Source: Halorussus aquaticus
GTDB lineage: Archaea > Halobacteriota > Halobacteria > Halobacteriales > Haladaptataceae
DNA length: 64,000 nt
Assembly: GCF_024218795.1 (NCBI RefSeq)
Contig: NZ_CP100400.1
Span: 868,001 to 932,000 of the forward strand
Direction of reading: 5' to 3'
Below, piece by piece: positions 34,389-42,681 of this stretch. The translations under genes were made by a program, and so were the position numbers. Positions within the stretch are counted from its first letter, which is position 1; every line of letters begins with the position of its first letter. Below the pieces are notes generated by a model. It did not search any database. It was not told the origin of the DNA and worked only from the letters and a program-made list of their open reading frames with translations.

Positions 34389-35855
34389 TCAGGTGAGGAT
34401 GGTTCTGACGCGCCGGAGGTCGAGCAGGCCGCCCGCCACCGACAGTCCGGCCCAGACCGCCACGCCCGCCAGAATCGAGACGACCAGCGCGCCGATGCCT
34501 CCAATCTGGGCGAGAACCGTGTACACGGCGGCCGACATCGCGGCCGTGACCGCGACCACCGCCGCGAGGTGACGGACGAGTTCGGTGACCGACAGCGACA
34601 GTTCGGCGTGGATGACCCAGAGGGTCACGGCCAACACCGCGGTGTGAGTGATGACGGTGGCCGCGGCCGCCCCGACCACGCCGAACGCGGGAATCATCAC
34701 GAGGTTCAGCAGGAAGTTACCGACCGACCCGCCCCCTTTGGCGACGGCGCGCTCGCGCGCCCGACCGAGGAAGTCGAGGGCGTCGCCGGTGACGTACGAG
34801 ACCGCCTGAAGGACGACGTAGGCCGCGAACATCTGGAGGACAGGCACGGCGTCGACCCACTTCGCGCCGAAGACGAGTCGAATCGCGGGTTCGGCCACGA
34901 TGACCATCCCGGCGGCGGCCGGGACGTAGAGCAGGAGGATGTACTTCAGCGTCGTCTCGTATATCTGGGCGGCGTGGTCGGTCTCGCCCTCGGCCTTGTG
35001 TTCGCCGTAGGCGGGCGAGAGCGTGAACCCGAGCGAGGCCGCGGGCGAGTGGATGAAGTCCACTATCTGCTTCGAGAGGTAGTAGTAACCCACCGCGACC
35101 GGGTTCATGAAGTAGCCGACCAGAATCGTGTCCACGCGCTTGTCGAGGATGTTGGCCCCGCGGGTCGCGGTCAGCGGGACGCTGTACCGGGCGACCCGGC
35201 GGGTGAGACCGTCCTCGGGCGGTTCGTCGCGGTCGGCGTCGCGGTAGCACTTCCGGTAGAGCAGGCCGAGGCCGACTAGCGCGCCCACGCCGTAGCCCAC
35301 GATGTAGCCGACCAGCGCGCCGACCGCGCCGCCGACGAGGAGGACGAACACCACCGCGAGGAGGAGTCGGCCGACCGACCCGACCGCCCGAATCGCGGCG
35401 CTGTAGGTTATCTGGTTGTACCCCTGGAACAGCACCTGCGAGAAGGTGAACAGCGAATGGACCGCGACGTACCCCGCTCCGAGGACCAGTAGAGGACCGA
35501 TTTCGGGTTGGCCGACGACCCGGGCGATGTGCCCGCTGAGGAGCGCGAACAGGCCGCCCACGACGCCGATGGCCGCGAGGCGGTAGACCACCGCCGCCCG
35601 GAGGACGTGGGGAACCTGACTCGGGTTCGTCTCTCGGTACTCCGTGATGTAGCGCGCGGCCGCCTTCGCGATGCCGAGGTCGGTGAACAGTTGCACGACG
35701 CCCATCACCGCCAGCGCCGCCCCGAGCAACCCGTACTCCGTCTGGGTGAGCAGGACTCTGGCGAGGACGACCATCAACACGCCGCTGGCGACCATGTGGA
35801 GGGCGCGGGCGCTCAGCATCGCCTTGAACGAGCGCGCGAAGCGTTTCAAGTCCAT
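34389..35855 (-). CDS. Oligosaccharide flippase (Wzx/RfbX-type, MOP superfamily)
   Basis: This is a polytopic protein of 488 residues with about 14 membrane helices, predicted to flip lipid-linked oligosaccharide across the cytoplasmic membrane. Typical features are the start LKRFARSFKAMLSARALHMV, TEYGLLGAALAVMGVVQLFTD with GIAKAAARYI, the mid-region NILDKRVDTILVGYFMNPVA, and a long TM C-terminus. It is the probable export step for the glycan made by the genes at 39-47 kb and lies 51 bp after the 600-residue membrane protein gene, in one operon with it. Confidence 0.92.
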   Translation of the reverse strand: MDLKRFARSFKAMLSARALHMVASGVLMVVLARVLLTQTEYGLLGAALAVMGVVQLFTDLGIAKAAARYITEYRETNPSQVPHVLRAAVVYRLAAIGVVGGLFALLSGHIARVVGQPEIGPLLVLGAGYVAVHSLFTFSQVLFQGYNQITYSAAIRAVGSVGRLLLAVVFVLLVGGAVGALVGYIVGYGVGALVGLGLLYRKCYRDADRDEPPEDGLTRRVARYSVPLTATRGANILDKRVDTILVGYFMNPVAVGYYYLSKQIVDFIHSPAASLGFTLSPAYGEHKAEGETDHAAQIYETTLKYILLLYVPAAAGMVIVAEPAIRLVFGAKWVDAVPVLQMFAAYVVLQAVSYVTGDALDFLGRARERAVAKGGGSVGNFLLNLVMIPAFGVVGAAAATVITHTAVLAVTLWVIHAELSLSVTELVRHLAAVVAVTAAMSAAVYTVLAQIGGIGALVVSILAGVAVWAGLSVAGGLLDLRRVRTILT

Positions 35856-35906
35856 AGTGGTTCGAGTGCATCGTCGTTCGGTCGGTTGTGCGCGACTCGC
35901 GTCACG

Positions 35907-37709
35907 TTAGCTCGTCCCGTTTATCCGGTACATCTGGAAGCCGCCGTTGGCCTGCACGCGGTTCAGTCCGGGCGCGGCGTCGAGCGACCGGAACCCGCGC
36001 GCGCCGAACCGGAAGCCGTCGTACACCCGCAGGTCGCGTTGGCGCGCCCGGTCGGTGAACGCGAGGTACCGGTCGTCGTAGTGGCGCGCCACGTAGCGTC
36101 CGGTGAAGTTCTCTCCGACCGCGGGGTGGGAGTCGTCGGTGTAGAGGCTCCCGGCGGCGAGTTTCAGTCGCCGACTCTGCTGGTAGCCCAGAACCCCGTC
36201 GGTCCACCGCTCGCCGCCCGACCGGATGCCGATGAAGGGACTCGACCCGCGGTGTTCGATGGCCGTCTCGTACCCGCTCATCTGGGCCTCGGAGACGTGG
36301 CTGGAACTCTGGTACATGTACGGCGACTGGTAGACCGTCGGGACCGACAGCGCGAGCATGACCACGACCGCGACGCCGACCACCGTCCGCGCGGTTCCCG
36401 GCGAGAATCGCGTCGAGAGGGTGTCCATCCCGCGAGCGAGCGCCACCGCGCCGAGTATCGTCACCAGCACCATGATGAACCCGAGCTGTCGGAAGTGCAG
36501 CTTCTCGTAGCTGACGATGAAGTAGGCGGTGAACAGTCCGAACAGCGGGACCAGCGCGAGTCCGAGGTACCGGGAGAACGACGTCACGTCGGGCGCGTCC
36601 TCGAACCGGCCGAGGAGGCCGCCGAGGACCGACAGTCCGGCGAGCGCGCAGAACACGACGCTCACGAGGAACAGCTTGGCGAACAGTATCTGGAGGGAGC
36701 CGCCGACCGCCGACACCGACCCCGCGGCCTGCGTGGTCTCTTGGCCGAGCCGGAACCCGCTCGACAGCATGCCGAGCAGCGCGGAGGTCGCCCCGGTCGC
36801 GCGCTCGTGGCGAGGTGCCCACACCGCGAACACTCCTGCGAGGAACACCGTCTGGAGCGCGAGCGTCCGGTGGTCGGTCTCGCGACTCCCGACGAAGCGG
36901 GCGAGGAGTTGGAGGCCCAAGATGGAACCGAACACGACGAGGACGTTCGCGGCCTGCTGGGGGTGGACCAGCACGACCGCCATCGAGGTGACCGCCATCA
37001 GCGCCCCCGTCGGGGTGCCGACGAACAGGCCCTCGCGGTCGGCGCGGACCAGGTACCGCGCCGCGAGGTAGAGTATCAGCGGCAGAAACATGATGGCCTG
37101 CGTGGTCGGATGGGGCATGTCGAAGACGCTGACGTTGTTTATCGGCAGGAACAGCAGCGCAGACAGCGCCGCCAGCGTGGTCGCGCGCCGGTCGCGGGTG
37201 ATGGTCCACGTCGTCAGCGGGACGAACAGGAGGAACACCGCGGTGAACGCCGACACCATCACCAGCATCGCGCGGGGGAGTCCCATCCCCGTCACGTCCG
37301 AGAGAATCACCGCGACGGTGTGAGTCCCGGGGTAGAGGAAGTTCAGCACCGAGAGCTTTCCGGCGGCGATGTCCTTGGCCCACCCGAGGTGGGTCAGCGA
37401 GTCGCCCGCGCCGAAGAAGTAGTACGACCGCAGTACGGGGAGCGAGGCCACCGCGAACATGGCGACTCCGGCGAGGACCAGCGCCAACCGCCCGGCGATT
37501 CCCTCGGCCCGGAGACCGACGAAGACCCCGACCAGCAGCGCGATGCTCGTTCCGACCCAGAACGCGACCGGCGTCCCGGCGTATATCGAGAGTTCGTACG
37601 CCTCGGGCGGCGACCCGTGAGCGACGAGCACCGCCGCGGCGAGCGACGCGAAACCGACGATGAGTGCGCCTTTCTCCCGTCTCCGGGAGGTGTGCGTGTC
37701 CGTATCCAT
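35907..37709 (-). CDS. Polytopic membrane protein, probable glycan polymerase or glycosyltransferase
   Basis: It has 600 residues with about 12 predicted membrane helices in the first 460 residues, and a soluble C-terminal domain (about 470-600) outside the membrane. A long loop near residue 100 has YYFFGAGDSLTHLGWAKDIA, including a D-x-L-T-H stretch like the first periplasmic loop of GT-C enzymes. Later FDMPHPTTQAI and EKLHFRQLGFI are seen. The fold suggests a GT-C glycosyltransferase, Wzy-like polymerase or ligase; I cannot tell which. It is followed by the flippase gene and preceded by an RTAACAAAG element. Confidence 0.8.
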   Translation of the reverse strand: MDTDTHTSRRREKGALIVGFASLAAAVLVAHGSPPEAYELSIYAGTPVAFWVGTSIALLVGVFVGLRAEGIAGRLALVLAGVAMFAVASLPVLRSYYFFGAGDSLTHLGWAKDIAAGKLSVLNFLYPGTHTVAVILSDVTGMGLPRAMLVMVSAFTAVFLLFVPLTTWTITRDRRATTLAALSALLFLPINNVSVFDMPHPTTQAIMFLPLILYLAARYLVRADREGLFVGTPTGALMAVTSMAVVLVHPQQAANVLVVFGSILGLQLLARFVGSRETDHRTLALQTVFLAGVFAVWAPRHERATGATSALLGMLSSGFRLGQETTQAAGSVSAVGGSLQILFAKLFLVSVVFCALAGLSVLGGLLGRFEDAPDVTSFSRYLGLALVPLFGLFTAYFIVSYEKLHFRQLGFIMVLVTILGAVALARGMDTLSTRFSPGTARTVVGVAVVVMLALSVPTVYQSPYMYQSSSHVSEAQMSGYETAIEHRGSSPFIGIRSGGERWTDGVLGYQQSRRLKLAAGSLYTDDSHPAVGENFTGRYVARHYDDRYLAFTDRARQRDLRVYDGFRFGARGFRSLDAAPGLNRVQANGGFQMYRINGTS

Positions 37710-37770
37710 GGTGATGTCAGACCGCGCCCGTCCGGACGCGTAGTTACTTCCAGAACTCCCCGCGTCGGGG

Positions 37771-37779
37771 CTTTGTTAT
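37771..37779 (-). promoter_or_regulatory. RTAACAAAG element toward the polytopic membrane protein operon
   Basis: ATAACAAAG on the minus strand, 61 nt before the ATG at 37709. The leader would be about 38 nt. No TATA-like sequence lies nearby. Confidence 0.6.
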
Positions 37780-37948
37780 GGGCCGCCTGTGCCGCCGTAG
37801 GCGGTGAAAAACCCGTCACGGGCGGGGATTTTCGGACGCGAGGCGTCAGGTACGGTCCCGGACTGGTCGGCCCATCGCGAAGCGAACTCGGCCCGCCACG
37901 GTGTGGACTCGGCCCCCCAACGAGCCGGTTGCGGTCGCGCGGTTACCT

Positions 37949-38021
37949 GCGAGTTAGCTAACCCTTATCAACTCGCGGCGGTAAGTTACCCATAGAAACC
38001 CGCTTACGGAACAGAAGCGGG
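37949..38021 (+). promoter_or_regulatory. Paired hairpins upstream of a small acidic protein gene
   Basis: An inverted repeat GCGAGTT/AACTCGC (37949-37955, 37970-37976) encloses the palindrome GTTAGCTAAC (37953-37962). A perfect 7-bp hairpin CCCGCTT/AAGCGGG (37999-38005, 38015-38021) ends 9 nt before the ATG at 38031. They could be operator and leader structures. A roughly TATA-like CCCTTATCA lies between the two arms. Confidence 0.35.
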
Positions 38022-38030
38022 CGACACCCA

Positions 38031-38198
38031 ATGACCGAGAAATACGATACCGACAACAACCGCGACGAAGACGCGCTTCAGACGGAGCGATACGCCGCCG
38101 TCAGCGACGGCGCGGGCGAGATGGTGGTCTACGACACCGAGAACACCGACGCGTGGCTCAAGTCCGACGCGGCGGTCGAAGTCGCCGAGATGGCGTAG
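38031..38198 (+). CDS. Small acidic protein, DUF7331-like
   Basis: Intact frame of 55 residues, acidic and soluble. The second half has GEMVVYDTENTDAWLKSDAA, which matches the D-x-E-N-x-x-A-W-[IL]-x-S-D-A pattern I know from a small haloarchaeal family (DUF7331, from memory). No catalytic residues are evident. It is the only plus-strand gene between 31.5 and 47 kb, facing the glycosyltransferase gene end at 38209. Function unknown. Confidence 0.75.
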   Translation: MTEKYDTDNNRDEDALQTERYAAVSDGAGEMVVYDTENTDAWLKSDAAVEVAEMA

Positions 38199-38208
38199 CC
38201 GAGTCGCT

Positions 38209-39240
38209 TCAGCTCTCCTCTTTCTGATACGGCGGAGATTCGACAGTGCGTACCATCGGAGCGTCGGGTGCCGTTTCTCCCGTCCTGCGACCCGCGGCGG
38301 TTCCCGGCACTCGTCGACTCGCCGAGTCCCGACCGAGCGCGCGCTCGTAGACGGCCGTGAGGCGCGCCGCCGTCCGCTCGACGCGCAGGTCCGCGACCGA
38401 CTCCCGGCCGTTCGACCGCCGGGGGTCGGCGAGTATCTCTGCCAGCGCCGCGGCGAGTCCCGCGTCGGAGTCGCCGACGAACGACGGCGAGACGCCCCGC
38501 AGGCGCTCGCGCACGTCGCCCACGTCGGTCGCGACCACCGGCAGATTACAGCACAGCGCCTCCTTGACCGAGTTCGGCAACCCCTCCCAGCGGGAGGTCA
38601 GCAGGAGCGCGTCCGCCGCGTTCATGTAGTTCGGCATCTGGTCGTGGTCCGCGTCGCCGAGCGAGTGGAGTTCCACGGGGGCGTCCACCCGCTCGCGGGC
38701 CGTCTCCACCACGCGTCCGGCCCGCGGGAAGTCCTTGACCTCCCGGTCGGGCGCGTAGGGAAACAGGACGTGGCGGGCGTCGTGGGACCACCCGACCGCG
38801 GCGCGGGCCTCGGTCCGCGGGGCGGGCCGGAACTGGTCGAGGCTCACCCCGTGGGCGACGATGTGGGTCTCCCGGTCGAGTTCGGCCGCCATCTCCTCGG
38901 ACATCACGACCACTTCGTCGGCGCGCCGAGCGCAGGTCCGCGAGAGCCACCCGAACGCGCCGAGCAGGTCCGACCCCCACAGCGAGAGGACGACCGGGAG
39001 GCGGGACTGGGCGAGCGCGGCCGGGGCGGTCAGGCCGTAGTTGGCGTGGACGAGGTCGTAGTCGCGCGCGGACTCGGCCAGCACCTCCGGGACGAATCGG
39101 AGATAGTCTCGAATCGACCGGCCCGCCTCGGGGTCGCCGGGCACTTCGAGCGTGGTTCGCTCGACGCCCAACTCCGCCAGCGCGTCGGTCTCCCGCCGGT
39201 AGAACCCGGGGACGTTCGCAGTGAGACTCAGCACCTTCAT
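38209..39240 (-). CDS. Glycosyltransferase family 4
   Basis: This is a GT-B retaining glycosyltransferase of 343 residues that likely adds a sugar to a lipid-linked intermediate on the cytoplasmic face. The N-terminal domain has VLSLTANVPGFYRRETDALA and VLSLWGSDLLGAFGWLSR. The C-terminal nucleotide-binding domain carries SRWEGLPNSVKEALCCNLPV with the E-x7-E motif and VVATDVGDVRERL. The last 40 residues are a polar tail. A start site with GGAG 6 nt before ATG is present, in keeping with a leadered transcript. A one-mismatch glycan-type promoter element lies 54 nt upstream. It is 186 bp after the FemAB-like gene. Confidence 0.92.
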   Translation of the reverse strand: MKVLSLTANVPGFYRRETDALAELGVERTTLEVPGDPEAGRSIRDYLRFVPEVLAESARDYDLVHANYGLTAPAALAQSRLPVVLSLWGSDLLGAFGWLSRTCARRADEVVVMSEEMAAELDRETHIVAHGVSLDQFRPAPRTEARAAVGWSHDARHVLFPYAPDREVKDFPRAGRVVETARERVDAPVELHSLGDADHDQMPNYMNAADALLLTSRWEGLPNSVKEALCCNLPVVATDVGDVRERLRGVSPSFVGDSDAGLAAALAEILADPRRSNGRESVADLRVERTAARLTAVYERALGRDSASRRVPGTAAGRRTGETAPDAPMVRTVESPPYQKEES

Positions 39241-39294
39241 TTGTTCTCCGTGGTCCGAGCGGGACCACTTCTCGGCTACTTGACTCGGGTCGGC

Positions 39295-39303
39295 CTTTGT
39301 AAT
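39295..39303 (-). promoter_or_regulatory. Variant RTAACAAAG element toward the GT4 gene
   Basis: On the minus strand it reads ATTACAAAG (one mismatch), 54 nt before the ATG at 39240. The gene has a GGAG ribosome site, consistent with a short leader. Confidence 0.4.
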
Positions 39304-39426
39304 TCGCCCGTTTCAGCGGTTCAACGGGCGGTCACGGAGAATCGACTCGACTGCCGGTCGGTTAAGTACCGTAGAAACGAGGTGCGTTCACCGCCGCGGC
39401 GGTTCGTCCGTGGGCGGGTCAGACGC

Positions 39427-40515
39427 TCACTGGACGAGTTTGTACGCCCGCTTGGCGACGTCCATCGCCGCGCCAGACGACTCCACGACGTAGTAGGGTA
39501 CGAGGTCCGCGCCGAACTTGGCCTTGTACCGGCAGAGGCGCTCGGTGTTCGCGCCCATCAGGTCGTACTTGGTCACCGACTCGACCGGCGGGTCCTCGAT
39601 GAGGTCCTCGACCAGTCGCCAGTGGATGAGGCTGTTGACCGCGGTCCCCTCGTAGATGCACTTCGCGCCGCCCTGCCAGAAGTAGGCGTGGTCGTTCGAG
39701 TAGAGCGCGGTGATGCCCGAGAGGTACTCGCCGTCGCCGTCGCGGGCGACGTAGGCCCGCGCCCGGTCGTTCTCCGACAGCGCCTCGAACAGGTCGCGGA
39801 CGTACGGCCACGTCAGCGCGAACGGTTCGTCCTGCTCGGCGTAGCGCGCGCTCGTCGCCTCGAACACGTCGCGTGCGCCCTCCACTCCTTCGGTCTCGAC
39901 GGTCACGTCGAGGTCCTCGGCGTCTCGAATCTCCCGGCGGAGGCTCTTGGAGAACGACTTGCGCACGTCGTCGGCGCTCCGGTCGGCCACGTCGAGGAAG
40001 TAGGTGAAGTTGGGTTCGACCTGCAGGTTCCCCCACGCGTACGGCCGGGGGTCGCCGTAGGCCGCGTTGCACTCCATCCGGAAGAGCGTCAGTCGCGAGT
40101 CCACGTCGAGTCGGTCCAGAACCGTCTCGGCCATCGGCGACTCCACGCCCGCCTCGGCGAGTCGCCGGTCCAGACCGAGGTCGGTGCCGACCTGCTGGAG
40201 GACCGACTCGGTGAACTCGTTGTTGACCTTCTCCTGCTTGCGGCGCTTCGGACTCGTCGGCATCAGAATCGGCCCGAGGCGCGGGATTCCCATGCTGGGT
40301 GGCGGCGACGTGACCGCGGTCCCCACCGACTTCTGCTGGACGAACACTGGCAGGAGCGCGATGGGCTGTTGGCCCTTGAACCCGCCGAACAGTTTCATCT
40401 CGGCGTCGGTGTGGCGCGCGACCACCTCCAGCGCCTCCGGCAGGTGAAACACTTCGAATCCGTCACTCGGCAGCGCAGACTCCCACTCCGACAGTTCGAG
40501 TTGCTCGACTCTCAT
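39427..40515 (-). CDS. FemAB/GNAT-like acyl or aminoacyl transferase (copy A)
   Basis: This 362-residue protein has the double-GNAT layout of the FemAB family (Acetyltransf_6 / BioF2-like). The N-half begins VEQLELSEWESALPSDGFEVF and contains FGGFKGQQPIALLPVF with PPPSMGIPRLGPILM. The C-half has ARAYVARDGDGEYLSGITAL, YFWQGGAKCIYEG and the end YDLMGANTERLCRYKAKFG, matching the WQGGA and GAN-x-x-R-L-C-x-YKxKFG motifs of the paralog at 53709-54731. Bacterial relatives attach amino acids or acyl groups to cell-wall or polysaccharide precursors. The substrate is unknown. Its ATG overlaps the stop of the deacetylase gene, and a promoter motif lies inside that gene's end. Confidence 0.85.
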   Translation of the reverse strand: MRVEQLELSEWESALPSDGFEVFHLPEALEVVARHTDAEMKLFGGFKGQQPIALLPVFVQQKSVGTAVTSPPPSMGIPRLGPILMPTSPKRRKQEKVNNEFTESVLQQVGTDLGLDRRLAEAGVESPMAETVLDRLDVDSRLTLFRMECNAAYGDPRPYAWGNLQVEPNFTYFLDVADRSADDVRKSFSKSLRREIRDAEDLDVTVETEGVEGARDVFEATSARYAEQDEPFALTWPYVRDLFEALSENDRARAYVARDGDGEYLSGITALYSNDHAYFWQGGAKCIYEGTAVNSLIHWRLVEDLIEDPPVESVTKYDLMGANTERLCRYKAKFGADLVPYYVVESSGAAMDVAKRAYKLVQ

Positions 40516-41627
40516 CCTGTTGACTCCGTGTTAGCACCGGTTTTCACTTTGTTATCGTCCACCTGTTCGGTCCGTAGGCGTCTCCTGTGGCGATTCTCGG
40601 CGCGGCCGGTCGCCGCGGTACTCGGGTCGTCTGTCTCTGCTCGCCCGGTCTCCGAATCGTCCGCCTCGGCCGCTTCGGCGCTGCTTCGCTCCTCACTGTC
40701 CGCGGGGTGGGCCATCAGGTCGTAGTAGTCGGCGGGCGGGCCGACCCACGCGCCCATCTCCAGCGCTCGCTCGACGAGTCGCCGGTAGAGCCGCCGGTAG
40801 CCCGGGAAGTCGGTCTGATTGAACAGCCGAGGGTGCCACAGCGCCGACATCACCGCGCCCTCGTCGGCGGCCTCCGCCAGCAGTCGCTCGCACTCGGACC
40901 ACGCCGCCGCGAAGTCCTCGCCCGGGTCCGGGAGCGCACACTCCATGACGGTCAGCGGGAACACCACGAACTCGTCGCCGAACGGCCGGAGCGGCAGGTA
41001 GCCGTGGTCGAAACCGTACTCCTCGCTCGACCCGAGGCTGGCGTCGTACCGCAGGCCGAGCGCGCGGTGGTGGTCCCACGTCTCCGGGCCGCGGTTGAGG
41101 TGGTGCTGGCGGCCGCCGACTACCTCCTCGCCGAGCGCGGCCTCCAGTCCGGTCTTCTCCATCCGGAGGCGGTCCCTGTCGTCGTAGGCGTCGTAGGACC
41201 CGTGGAGACCGACCTCCCACCCGCCGTCCCGGAGTCGGTCGAGCAGGGCGAGCATCTCGGGCGTCTCGATGTCGTACCGGCCCAGATGCTCGACCCAGTA
41301 GAAGGGGTCCAGCCAGTCGCTCGGCGAGCGTTCGAGTACGTGCTGTTCGCGCAGAACGTAGAACGCCGAGCGGACGCCCAGCGACGCTTCGAGGTCCGTA
41401 ATCTCCTCGAACTGCCACCACGGGTTCTCGCCGGGCAGCAGCGCCTTCAGTTGGCGGGGGTCGCGGTGTTCGACCGCGTGGTACACCGACTGGACCGTCT
41501 TGTACGGTCGGTCCACGTCGTGAGTCAGCAGGAGCGCGAACTCGGCGTCGGCGACGGCCGACGGGACTCCGGCGACGTGAGGGTCGTCTTTCGGTCCGAT
41601 CCGTCGGGAATCGTCGGGGTCAGGCAT
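40512..41627 (-). CDS. Polysaccharide deacetylase-like protein
   Basis: Predicted sugar deacetylase of the glycan operon, 371 residues. The NodB-like features are FALLLTHDVDRPYKTVQ (motif 1, Asp-Val-Asp), the WEVGLHGSYDAYDD loop (motif 2 with His) and late YDASLGSSEEYGFDHG and ALWHPRLFNQ (His). The C-terminal 45 residues are an Ala/Asp/Glu-rich tail. ATG 41627 is chosen because it overlaps the wecB stop by 8 nt; an ATG upstream lies entirely inside wecB. It probably removes an acetyl group from a GlcNAc or ManNAc residue before amide formation by the FemAB partner. Confidence 0.85.
   Translation of the reverse strand: MPDPDDSRRIGPKDDPHVAGVPSAVADAEFALLLTHDVDRPYKTVQSVYHAVEHRDPRQLKALLPGENPWWQFEEITDLEASLGVRSAFYVLREQHVLERSPSDWLDPFYWVEHLGRYDIETPEMLALLDRLRDGGWEVGLHGSYDAYDDRDRLRMEKTGLEAALGEEVVGGRQHHLNRGPETWDHHRALGLRYDASLGSSEEYGFDHGYLPLRPFGDEFVVFPLTVMECALPDPGEDFAAAWSECERLLAEAADEGAVMSALWHPRLFNQTDFPGYRRLYRRLVERALEMGAWVGPPADYYDLMAHPADSEERSSAEAAEADDSETGRAETDDPSTAATGRAENRHRRRLRTEQVDDNKVKTGANTESTG
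40547..40555 (-). promoter_or_regulatory. RTAACAAAG element inside the deacetylase 3' end, toward the FemAB-like gene
   Basis: ATAACAAAG on the minus strand, 31 nt before ATG 40515, at TATA-box position. It is part of the deacetylase reading frame (Asp-Asn-Lys near its C-terminus). Confidence 0.5.
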
Positions 41628-42681
41628 CGTCCAACAGGGCGGTAATCCGCGCCGCGGCGTCGCCATCGCCGTAGGGCCGGGGCTTCTCGGTCGGCGGGTC
41701 CGCGTTCGCCAGTGCGCGGCGGATACGCTCTTCGTCCGCGCCGACCAGCGCGTTCCACCCGGCCTCGACCGTCTCGCGCCACTCGGTCTCCTCGCGCATC
41801 GTCACGCACGGCGTGTCGAGGAAGAACGCCTCCTTCTGGACGCCGCCCGAGTCGGTCGCCACCGCGTCGGCGCAGTCCTGCAGGCGCACGAAGTCGAGGT
41901 AGCCCGCCGGGTCGGTCAGGGTCAGTCGCTCCCGGGCGTCCTCGTAGAGTTCGTATTCCCGCATACGGTTTACCGTGCGGGGGTGGGCGGGCAGGACGAC
42001 TTCCCGGGGGTCCTCGGCCAGCGCGTCGAGGATGGCCGCGAGCTTCGCGGGGTCGTCGGTGTTGCCCGCGCGGTGGACCGTCGCAAGTACGTATTCGCCC
42101 GCCTCGACGCCGAGGTCCTCCAGCACCGTCGAGTGTTCCTCGGCCCGGTCGCGCGCCCAGAGGACGGCGTCGTACATCACGTCGCCGGTGTCGTGGACCG
42201 CGCCCGGGACCGACTCCTCGCGGAGGTTCTCGACCGCGCGCCGGGAGGGCGCGAACAGGAGGTCGGCGGCGTGGTCGGTCAACACCCGGTTGACCTCCTC
42301 GGGCATCTCGCGGTTGTAGCTCCGGAGTCCGGCCTCCACGTGGGCGAGGTCGGTGTCCATCTTCGACGCCGCCACCGCCGCCGCCAGCGTGGAGTTGGTG
42401 TCGCCGTAGACCAGCACCGCGTCGGGGTCCTCTGCCTCGATTCGCTCTTCGAGGCCGACTATCATCTCGGCGGTCTGCGCGCCGTGGCTGTCCGACCCCA
42501 CGCCGAGGTTGTCGTCGGGTTCCGGGATGCCCAGTTCGTCGAAGAACACGTCCGACATCTCCTCGTCGTAGTGCTGGCCGGTGTGGACCAGCACCTCCTC
42601 GTGGCTCCGGCGGAGTTCCCGGGACACCGCGGCGGCCTTGACGAACTGGGGTCTCGCGCCGACCACGGTCAGGACCTTCAT
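41620..42681 (-). CDS. wecB: UDP-N-acetylglucosamine 2-epimerase (WecB/WbpI-type)
   Basis: Predicted non-hydrolysing epimerase, 353 residues, that converts UDP-GlcNAc to UDP-ManNAc, or the 2,3-diacetamido uronic acid form in WbpI-type pathways. The start is VLTVVGARPQFVKAAAVSRE, the classic N-terminal signature. HTGQHYDEEMSDVFF, VYGDTNSTLAAAVAA, HVEAGLRSYNREMPEE and the ATDSGGVQKEAFFLD loop complete the family set. ATG 42681 gives the usual length. It overlaps wecC-like by 4 nt (ATGA) and the deacetylase by 8 nt. Confidence 0.95.
   Translation of the reverse strand: MKVLTVVGARPQFVKAAAVSRELRRSHEEVLVHTGQHYDEEMSDVFFDELGIPEPDDNLGVGSDSHGAQTAEMIVGLEERIEAEDPDAVLVYGDTNSTLAAAVAASKMDTDLAHVEAGLRSYNREMPEEVNRVLTDHAADLLFAPSRRAVENLREESVPGAVHDTGDVMYDAVLWARDRAEEHSTVLEDLGVEAGEYVLATVHRAGNTDDPAKLAAILDALAEDPREVVLPAHPRTVNRMREYELYEDARERLTLTDPAGYLDFVRLQDCADAVATDSGGVQKEAFFLDTPCVTMREETEWRETVEAGWNALVGADEERIRRALANADPPTEKPRPYGDGDAAARITALLDDA

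Noticed and set aside
35508..37961. Open frame of 817 codons on the plus strand across the flippase and polytopic protein genes
   Set aside because: Arg/Glu/His-rich shadow; the minus-strand genes have obvious membrane helices.
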